DNA from: an uncultured Paracoccaceae bacterium
GTDB lineage: Bacteria; Pseudomonadota; Alphaproteobacteria; Rhodobacterales; Rhodobacteraceae
Assembly (NCBI GenBank): GCA_947488605.1
Contig: CANKZJ010000005.1
Span: 186,001 to 250,000 of the forward strand
Reading direction: 5' to 3'
Length of the DNA stretch: 64,000 bases
The notes beneath the pieces were generated by a model. That model ran no database searches. It was not told the origin of the DNA and saw nothing but the letters and a program-made list of their open reading frames with translations. A program made the position numbers and the translations under genes. Shown here one piece after another: positions 58,200-64,000 of this stretch (its first letter is position 1; every line of letters begins with the position of its first letter).

Positions 58200-59737
58200 T
58201 ACGCTGCTTCCCCGCTCATGCCTGCCATCAGCAGTCCGAGTTCTTTTTCATCTGTGTCTTGAGGCATCCGCTCGCCCATTATTTTTCCGTCAAACATAAC
58301 GGCAATGCGATCAGAGAGCGACAAAATCTCTTCTAACTCTACAGAAACCAACAAAATTGCTTTGCCCTGATCCCTAAGTGCAACAATCTGTTGGTGGATA
58401 AATTCGATCGCACCAATGTCCACACCGCGTGTCGGTTGGCCGATCAGTAGCAAATCAGGGTTTTGTTCGATCTCGCGCGCGAGGACGATTTTTTGCTGGT
58501 TTCCGCCTGAAAAGCTCTTGGCAGCAAGGCTTGGATCAGGGGGGCGCACGTCGAAACGTGCCATTTTCTCTTCGGTGTCTTTGCGGATCGCTGCGTTGTC
58601 CATGAACAGCTTAGAGCGTTGGTATTCAGCGTCGTGGTGGTAACCAAAGGCGGTGTTTTCCCACGCGTGAAAATCCATGATCAGACCTTCGCGTTGGCGA
58701 TCTTCTGGCACATGGCTGATTCCGCGGGCACGGCGGCTTTGGCCGTCTGATTTGGCACCTGTCAAATCGATCTCTTCGCCATTCACTATGATTGTGCCAG
58801 TGCCCTTCTCATAGCCGCCCAACACTTCGAGCAATTCGGACTGCCCGTTGCCTGCAACACCAGCAATGCCAAGGATTTCACCGGCGTGGACATCAAAACT
58901 GACGCCTTTGACACGGTGCACGCCTTTGTCATCGGTCACGTTCAGATCTTTGACCTCAAGAATTTTGCGCCCGATTTGCGCAGGCGATTTGTCGACCTGT
59001 AACAGGACTTTGCGACCAACCATCAGTTCGGCCAATGCCGGTGGGCTTGTCTCGGATGTCTTGACTGTCGCGGTCATCTCGCCACGGCGCATCACGCTGA
59101 CGGTGTCGGTGATTTCCATGATCTCGCGCAGTTTGTGCGTGATCAGGATGATGGTCTTGCCTTCGCGTTTGAGGTTCTCAAGGATGCGGAACAGATGGTC
59201 AGCCTCGGCGGGGGTCAGCACACCGGTCGGCTCATCAAGGATCAGAATATCGGCTTTGCGGTAAAGCGCTTTGAGGATTTCAACACGCTGCTGCATGCCC
59301 ACGCCGACCTCTTCGATCAGGGCATCAGGATCGACATTAAGCTCGTATTCTTCAGCAAGGCTTTTGAGTTCGCGGCGGGCGCGGGCGAGTGACGGGCGCA
59401 AAAGCCCGCTGTCTTCGGCACCAAGAACGACGTTCTCAAGAACTGTGAAATTCTCAACCAGTTTAAAGTGCTGGAACACCATTCCGATCCCCGCGGCGAT
59501 GGCAGCTTGGCTATCAGGAATTGCAGTTTTCCGACCAGAAATAAAGATTTCACCCGCATCTGCCTTATAGAACCCATATAAAATCGACATCAGCGTCGAT
59601 TTGCCTGCGCCATTCTCTCCGATGATTCCGTGGATCGTACCGGGCATCACGCGAATCGAGATATCTTTGTTTGCTTGAACAGGGCCAAAGGCTTTGGAGA
59701 TGCCTTTGAGCTCAATTGCGGGGGCTTGGTCGGTCAT
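58199..59737 (-). CDS. Nucleoside-type ABC transporter ATP-binding protein (two domains)
   Basis: The 512-residue protein has two ABC domains, as in RbsA/YufO. The first has Walker A GENGAGKSTLMSILYG (about 40-55) and VEILKALYRKADILILDEPT. The second has GVAGNGQSELLEVLGG and SGGNQQKIVLAREIEQNPD. The second Walker A is degenerate, as in this family. It energises import of nucleosides with the two permeases and the Bmp protein. Confidence 0.93.
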   Translation of the reverse strand: MTDQAPAIELKGISKAFGPVQANKDISIRVMPGTIHGIIGENGAGKSTLMSILYGFYKADAGEIFISGRKTAIPDSQAAIAAGIGMVFQHFKLVENFTVLENVVLGAEDSGLLRPSLARARRELKSLAEEYELNVDPDALIEEVGVGMQQRVEILKALYRKADILILDEPTGVLTPAEADHLFRILENLKREGKTIILITHKLREIMEITDTVSVMRRGEMTATVKTSETSPPALAELMVGRKVLLQVDKSPAQIGRKILEVKDLNVTDDKGVHRVKGVSFDVHAGEILGIAGVAGNGQSELLEVLGGYEKGTGTIIVNGEEIDLTGAKSDGQSRRARGISHVPEDRQREGLIMDFHAWENTAFGYHHDAEYQRSKLFMDNAAIRKDTEEKMARFDVRPPDPSLAAKSFSGGNQQKIVLAREIEQNPDLLLIGQPTRGVDIGAIEFIHQQIVALRDQGKAILLVSVELEEILSLSDRIAVMFDGKIMGERMPQDTDEKELGLLMAGMSGEAA

Positions 59738-59762
59738 CTTGGCACCTGTTCTTTAAACGCAA

Positions 59763-59792
59763 AAGGCCGCGCAGATTTCTCAGCGCGGCCTT
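59763..59792 (-). terminator. Terminator/attenuator between the Bmp gene and the ATPase gene
   Basis: A 10-bp perfect stem (AAGGCCGCGC / GCGCGGCCTT, 10-base loop) follows the Bmp gene on the minus strand and ends in TTTTGCG. It should terminate a portion of transcripts, so Bmp can exceed the membrane components. Similar placement is seen in frcB and tctC. Confidence 0.78.
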
Positions 59793-59815
59793 GATATTAT
59801 GGCCTGAGCGTTGAC

Positions 59816-60811
59816 TTAGAAGTCGAGCGCTGGGCAGCTTTCGTCGGATGTGTAGTCGTGCACCATCAGCTCACCCGATGCCATGTCAGCAGCCGCACCG
59901 TATGTGGCCTCCAGCATTTCATAGGAAACGATGGGCTCGTTATTCGCGTCCATTGCGAAGCCAACACCGCGGTTTGCAACGCTCATGACGTTGAAGCCTG
60001 TTTCAAGGTCTTCACCAGCCAGCATCGCCTCATAAACCGCGTTATCGACGCGCTTCATCATGGATGTCAAAACCTGACCGGGGTGCAGATAGTTTTGGTT
60101 CGCGTCAACGCCGATTGACAGCATGCCCTCATCAGCGGCTGTCTGTAGAACGCCAACGCCTGTGCCGCCAGCGGCAGCGAAGACCACGTCAGACCCTTGG
60201 CTCATCTGTGCCAGTGTCAACTCGGAACCCTTAACCGGGTCATTCCAAGCGGCTGGTGTTGTACCCGTCATGTTTGCAATCACGTTGATGTCTGCGTTAA
60301 CAGCCTTGGCACCCTGTGCGTAGCCACAAGCGAATTTACGGATTAGCGGGATATCCATGCCGCCGACGAATGAGACGGTGCCTGTTTCAGACGCCATCGC
60401 AGCCATCATGCCGACAAGGTAAGATCCCTCATGTTCGTTGAAGACAACAGAGCGGACGTTTGGTGCGTCAACAACCATGTCGATGATTGTGAACTTTGTG
60501 TCTGGATAGTCGGCTGCCACCTCTGCCAATGGTGTGGCCCAAGAAAAGCCTGCCATGACAATCGGGTTTGCACCGGATTCAGCGAAACGGCGGATCGCCT
60601 GTTCACGCTGGGCGTCGGATTGGATTTCAACTTCGGCGTAAGAGCCGCCAGTTTCTTGCGCCCAACGCTCGGCACCGTTGTAGGCGCTTTCGTTAAAGGA
60701 CTTGTCGAACTTGCCGCCAAGATCGAACAGAATGGCAGGATCAGCCGCAGCAGTTCCGGCTGTCAAAGCCAGTGCAGCAGATGCGCCAAGGAATTTTTGC
60801 ATAAGTGTCAT
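59816..60811 (-). CDS. BMP family periplasmic nucleoside-binding protein
   Basis: The 331-residue product has a signal peptide (KFLGASAALALTAGTAAADP). The mature start is AILFDLGGKFDKSFNESAYN, the Bmp/Med motif that contacts the nucleoside. IVMAGFSWATPLAEVA and FVGGMDIPLIRKFACGYAQG follow. It starts the operon Bmp-(hairpin)-ATPase-permease-unknown-permease-PNP. Its 191-bp upstream region should hold the promoter. Nucleosides, as opposed to other Bmp ligands, are favoured by the PNP gene in the same operon. Confidence 0.92.
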   Translation of the reverse strand: MTLMQKFLGASAALALTAGTAAADPAILFDLGGKFDKSFNESAYNGAERWAQETGGSYAEVEIQSDAQREQAIRRFAESGANPIVMAGFSWATPLAEVAADYPDTKFTIIDMVVDAPNVRSVVFNEHEGSYLVGMMAAMASETGTVSFVGGMDIPLIRKFACGYAQGAKAVNADINVIANMTGTTPAAWNDPVKGSELTLAQMSQGSDVVFAAAGGTGVGVLQTAADEGMLSIGVDANQNYLHPGQVLTSMMKRVDNAVYEAMLAGEDLETGFNVMSVANRGVGFAMDANNEPIVSYEMLEATYGAAADMASGELMVHDYTSDESCPALDF

Positions 60812-61002
60812 TGATATTTCTCCCAGGTCGTTACGCGAGGTCTTTTGCGGGCGCCACGCACCCCCTCAGTTAAAGGCAGAGCCGATCTTAGGTCGGTCAT
60901 CGTCTGATAAGGCCTTGCCTTGGGGCGAAGATCAACTGCTTTTTGGGAGATTTGACAGGCAGATGCCTCAAAAACAGGTGTTATCCACAGCCTGACGCAG
61001 GG

Positions 61003-61422
61003 TTAGGTTGTGATGAGCGACTTGCGCAGCACCAAAGCGGCAATAGGTGCTGCGTCTTTGGGCAGATAATACCCGGAACGCCGCCCAATTTGGCTATACC
61101 CGGATGATGTATAAAGCGTAATTGCGGCCACATTGTCTTCGGCCACCTCCAGAAAGATTGTGGCTGCGCCGCGCTCCTTCGCTTGTGTTTCGGCGCGTTG
61201 CAGAAGCGTCCGCGCCAAGCCTTGCCGACGCATGGCCGCAGCAGTTGCAATTGTCAGAACTTCAGCTTCATCAAGCACGGTCCGGATCAGACAAAAGCTG
61301 TTGGTATCTGCGATGGCAAACACACCGGGTTGCGACAGCAGCTCTGCAATTTCCGGTGCAGACCATGCACGCGTCGCGCTGAAGGCATCTGCATGAAGTC
61401 TGGCAAGGTCCTGCGGCGTCAT
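61003..61422 (-). CDS. rimI: Ribosomal-protein-alanine N-acetyltransferase
   Basis: The 139-residue GNAT has the acetyl-CoA motif TAAAMRRQGLARTLLQRAE (about 79-97) and FLEVAEDNVAAITLYTSSGY, the RimI-typical segment. RimI acetylates the N-terminal alanine of ribosomal protein S18 in enterobacteria. The substrate here is inferred. It overlaps tsaB by ATGA, a conserved gene order. Confidence 0.85.
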   Translation of the reverse strand: MTPQDLARLHADAFSATRAWSAPEIAELLSQPGVFAIADTNSFCLIRTVLDEAEVLTIATAAAMRRQGLARTLLQRAETQAKERGAATIFLEVAEDNVAAITLYTSSGYSQIGRRSGYYLPKDAAPIAALVLRKSLITT

Positions 61423-61994
61423 GGCAGCAGAACGGGTGCGGGGTCGCGCGGCGGGGCAGCGTCGGCGCTGCGGATATAGAGGGGGGCAGGGCGTTCCAAC
61501 TTATCGCTCAAACGCGATGCCGCAATTCTTGCAACTGCGCAGATAAGCTCGGCCGCTGATTTTTGCGGTAGAGCGGGTGATGCGACATGGACAGGTTTCG
61601 TGGCTTCACCGGCACGGAATTCTTGAACATAGGATTGATCGCGCGGTGCCGGAATAGTTGCTGTGAATGGCAAGGCTTCGCCAAATACACGCGCATCAAA
61701 CCCATTCACACCAATAGCCGGTTTTCCCAAGCCCAGAGCCAAGCCGCGAGCGGCTGACAGCGATATACGGATACCGGTGAAATTGCCGGGTCCGACGGCC
61801 ACGCCGATACCGTCAAGATGCTGCCAAGTCAGGTTTTCTGCCGCCAACATCTCTTCGAGCATTGGCATCAGATGTTCAGCTTGCCCCTTTGCCATTTCAT
61901 CGACCCGCGTCACGACACGGTCGTCCAACAGCAAAGCGGCGGCGCAGTGCGCCGCCGATGTATCAAATGCGATCAGTGTTGGATTAGGCGGCAA
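61419..61994 (-). CDS. tsaB: tRNA threonylcarbamoyladenosine biosynthesis protein TsaB
   Basis: The 191-residue product starts at a TTG at 61994 (LPPNPTLIAFDTSAAH), supported by GAGGTG eight bases upstream; no ATG in a suitable place precedes the conserved LIAFDTSAAHCAAALL. The family motifs GVAVGPGNFTGIRISLSAARG and LPQKSAAELI-type tail follow. TsaB is the inactive ASKHA partner that activates TsaD to make t6A37 in tRNA. Its start lies inside the end of nfu, an 11-base overlap. rimI overlaps its end. Confidence 0.88.
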   Translation of the reverse strand: MPPNPTLIAFDTSAAHCAAALLLDDRVVTRVDEMAKGQAEHLMPMLEEMLAAENLTWQHLDGIGVAVGPGNFTGIRISLSAARGLALGLGKPAIGVNGFDARVFGEALPFTATIPAPRDQSYVQEFRAGEATKPVHVASPALPQKSAAELICAVARIAASRLSDKLERPAPLYIRSADAAPPRDPAPVLLP

Positions 61995-62547
61995 CGGGCC
62001 GCACCTCGACCACCTCGGGGATGTAGTGGCGCAGCAAGTTTTCAATGCCCATTTTCAGCGTCAATGTGGATGACGGACAACCGGCGCACGCGCCTTGCAT
62101 GTGCAGATAAACGATGCCGCGCTCAAACCCGTGGAACGTAATATCACCACCATCTTGGGCGACAGCAGGGCGCACGCGTGTGTCGAGCAGCTCTTTGATC
62201 TGGCCTACAATTTCACCATCTTCGCCGGTATGTTCGGCATGTCCACTGGCGGGCTTATGATCTTCCGCCATCACCGATTGGCCAGACTGATAGTGCTCCA
62301 TGATCGCACCGAGGATGCCCGGCTTGATGTGGTCCCACTCGACGTCATCCGCCTTGGTCACCGTTACGAAATCAATGCCGAAGAAAACACCAGTCACGCC
62401 GCCGACAGCAAAGATGCGTTTTGCAAGTGGTGAGTTTTCAGCAGCTTCGATCGATGGAAAATCTGCTGTGCCAACCTCAAGTACATTCTGACCGGGCAGA
62501 AACTTGAGCGTTGCGGGATTAGGTGTTGATTCAGTCTGGATGAACAT
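61984..62547 (-). CDS. NifU-domain iron-sulfur carrier (Nfu type)
   Basis: The 187-residue protein has an Nfu N-terminal domain (MFIQTESTPNPATLKFLPGQ). The C-terminal NifU domain carries the CxxC cluster site in MQGACAGCPSSTLTLKMGIE. It binds a [4Fe-4S] cluster and delivers it to target enzymes, for example lipoate synthase and aconitase in mitochondria-like systems. It overlaps tsaB. In alphaproteobacteria this order nfu-tsaB-rimI is common. Confidence 0.92.
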   Translation of the reverse strand: MFIQTESTPNPATLKFLPGQNVLEVGTADFPSIEAAENSPLAKRIFAVGGVTGVFFGIDFVTVTKADDVEWDHIKPGILGAIMEHYQSGQSVMAEDHKPASGHAEHTGEDGEIVGQIKELLDTRVRPAVAQDGGDITFHGFERGIVYLHMQGACAGCPSSTLTLKMGIENLLRHYIPEVVEVRPVAA

Positions 62548-62639
62548 GAGGGCAAACCTTTTTTGTCAGGCTTTACATATGAGACTGACAAGCCGTTCTG
62601 TCAAGGTTTGGAACGGTTCTAAACTGGCGGTGACCGCGT

Positions 62640-63095
62640 CTAAGTGATCGCTTCGAGCCGTTCTTTGGAAATGTCACCCGGCACGATCGTGATCGGGATC
62701 GGCAGGCTGCCGGACTGACGGCTGAGATGTGTGACAAGCGGACCGGGACCTTTGTTGTCGTCATTTGCACCGAGAATCAGAACACCTATGTCGGGGTCCT
62801 CTTTCACATGCGCGATGATCTCGGCCAAGGGTTCACCTTCGCGGATCACCAACTCGGGATGCACGTTTTGCTTGTCGCGCATCCATTTGGCGAAGACTTC
62901 GTAGTGGACTTCAATCCGCTCACGGGCTTCTGCGCGCATGATTTCACCAACACCGATCCAGTGGTTGAACTCATCTGGTGGGATAATGGACAAGATCGTT
63001 ACGCCACCGCCGGTGTGCGCCGCACGCATCGCTGCAAACCGCATCGCGTTGAGGCATTCGCGGCTATCATCCAGAACGACTAGAAACTTACGCAT
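62640..63095 (-). CDS. Universal stress protein (single UspA domain)
   Basis: The 151-residue product starts at 63095 with AAGGA about eight bases upstream (MRKFLVVLDDSRECLNAM). The ATP-binding loop is present in VLILGANDDNKGPGPLVTHL, not a perfect G-2x-G-9x-G(S/T). It resembles small cytoplasmic Usp proteins of the lineage. It is distinct from the tandem Usp at 12682. The aminotransferase gene precedes it on the same strand. Confidence 0.88.
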   Translation of the reverse strand: MRKFLVVLDDSRECLNAMRFAAMRAAHTGGGVTILSIIPPDEFNHWIGVGEIMRAEARERIEVHYEVFAKWMRDKQNVHPELVIREGEPLAEIIAHVKEDPDIGVLILGANDDNKGPGPLVTHLSRQSGSLPIPITIVPGDISKERLEAIT

Positions 63096-63154
63096 TTTGG
63101 CATCCTTCTTCGGCCCGATTGTGGCCCATCCTTGCAGGCGTGGCAACGGAACAA

Positions 63155-64000
63155 TTAGCCGATGCTTTTTGCCCAATCCCAATACATGTCGCGGACCTGC
63201 CGTGTCACAGGGCCGATCTGATACTGACTGTCCTCAAATGCAGTGACGGGTGTGACCTTTGACATATTGCCAGACAGGAACACTTCGTCTGCGCCGCGAA
63301 AATCATCAAAAGTCAAAACTGTTTCATGGACGGCAATGCCGTCTGCTTTGAGGTTTGCGATGTGCCGTGCACGTGTGATGCCTGACAAGAAAGTGCCGTT
63401 TGGAATAGGCGTAAACACCTCGCCATCTTTTACCATAAAGACGTTGGCAGTGGCACTTTCGGCGACATTGCCCATCGCGTCAGCCACCAGTGCGTTCCCG
63501 AACCCGCGTCCGCGTACTTCGACCAACATTCTGGCATTGTTAGGGTAAAGACAGCCGGCCTTGGCGTTCACCACTGCATCCTCGATCACGGGACGTCGGA
63601 ATTTGGTTAGCCCAAGCGTGGTTGACGCCGTTGCGGGCGCAAAGGGGATTTCTTCGAGGCAGATCGCAAAGCCGGTTTCCTCGCGGCTTGGTACGATGGC
63701 AGTCGGGTCACCGTGGATCGCCCAATACATTGGACGAATATAGACCGGAGTGCCTGCGGGGTATTGCGCTAATCCTTCCTTGGTGATCGCAATCATGTCT
63801 TGAGTGCTAACGGTCGGGGTAATCATCAAGGCTTCGGCCGACCGATTGACACGTGCGCAATGCAAATCAAGGTCAGGGGTCAAACCGTCCACGCATCGCG
63901 CGCCATCAAAAACTGTGGTACCCAGCCATGATCCGTGGTCGGCCGCGCGCATAATCGGGACATCGCCGTCATGCCATGTACCTTCAAAATATGTGCGAAT
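63155..64000 (-). CDS. Branched-chain amino acid aminotransferase (cut by window end)
   Basis: The frame is open to the last base, so only the N-terminus (a few residues by usual length of about 288) is missing. It is a PLP fold-type IV enzyme: YFEGTWHDGDVPIMRAADH near the start, GTTVFDGARCV, catalytic Lys in VVNAKAGCLYPNNARML, and GNVAESATANVFMVKDGEV with TFLSGITRARHIANL for the phosphate cup. Family members interconvert Val, Leu, Ile or D-alanine with their oxoacids; exact specificity is not shown. The gene ends about 60 bp before the Usp gene. Confidence 0.85.
   Translation of the reverse strand: MRTYFEGTWHDGDVPIMRAADHGSWLGTTVFDGARCVDGLTPDLDLHCARVNRSAEALMITPTVSTQDMIAITKEGLAQYPAGTPVYIRPMYWAIHGDPTAIVPSREETGFAICLEEIPFAPATASTTLGLTKFRRPVIEDAVVNAKAGCLYPNNARMLVEVRGRGFGNALVADAMGNVAESATANVFMVKDGEVFTPIPNGTFLSGITRARHIANLKADGIAVHETVLTFDDFRGADEVFLSGNMSKVTPVTAFEDSQYQIGPVTRQVRDMYWDWAKSIG

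Overview
The window looks like a chromosomal core-metabolism segment of a marine alphaproteobacterium of the Rhodobacteraceae (Roseobacter group). This rests on the co-location of a TCA-cycle cluster (mdh, sucCD, sucAB, lpd, and sdhCDAB on the opposite strand) with four genes of the ethylmalonyl-CoA (EMC) pathway. Family proteins typical of that lineage (TIGR02300, TIGR02186, DUF1194, DUF1737, NnrU), moderate GC content and very tight ATGA/TAATG gene overlaps agree with it. I see no insertion sequence, prophage, CRISPR array or rRNA operon. One tRNA (Ala-GGC) is present.

Layout. 1-4 kb: the tail of a flavin amine oxidase, a secreted PilJ/Cache-like sensor without an output domain, and a PstS-like/OmpA fusion. 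4.6-9.4 kb: an S41 peptidase, then an oxalyl-CoA-synthetase-like ligase coupled to a ketopantoate-reductase-family enzyme. 9.4-13.5 kb: a tctCBA tripartite transporter and a tandem UspA protein. 13.8-18.2 kb: a fructose-type ABC transporter (frcB, hairpin, frcC, frcA) divergent from a ROK regulator. 18.6-21.4 kb: tRNA-Ala, a TIGR02300 protein, a YgjP-type metallopeptidase, a GntR/FCD regulator and a TerB-like membrane protein. 21.6-35.1 kb: the leftward TCA cluster mdh / sucC-lipoprotein-sucD-lipoprotein-DUF805-sucA-sucB-(DUF3157-like)-MAPEG-lpd. It is interrupted by a glycosyltransferase and a secreted protein of unknown function. 35.3-44.1 kb: the rightward TSUP, mcl2-nnrU-DUF1737-mch, DUF1194 and sdhCDA-lipoprotein-lipoprotein-sdhB. 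44.3-50.5 kb: deoD, H-NS/HvrA, ecm, a PlsC-like acyltransferase and ccr. 50.6-54.8 kb: a small gene behind a CtrA box, a RecD-like helicase, an SDR, TIGR02186 and TSUP. 54.9-60.8 kb: a nucleoside-type BMP ABC transporter with purine nucleoside phosphorylase. 61-64 kb: nfu, tsaB, rimI, UspA and a branched-chain aminotransferase cut by the window edge.

How the genes work together. mch, mcl2, ecm and ccr encode EMC-pathway steps for acetyl-CoA assimilation. Its products (malate through Mcl2, succinyl-CoA through Ecm) enter the neighbouring sucCD, sdh and mdh reactions. The most interesting signals are regulatory. The 10-bp palindrome TGTGATCACA occurs as pairs with exactly 21-bp centre spacing upstream of both sucC and sdhC, and once directly before the GntR gene. 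This suggests a GntR-controlled TCA regulon, possibly equivalent to AkgR of Rhodobacter sphaeroides. A second palindrome, GTAATT(A/T)AATTAC, lies upstream of both ecm and ccr. A full CtrA box (TTAA-N7-TTAAC) precedes a 71-residue unknown gene. Several ABC and tripartite transporter operons carry a hairpin immediately after the binding-protein gene.
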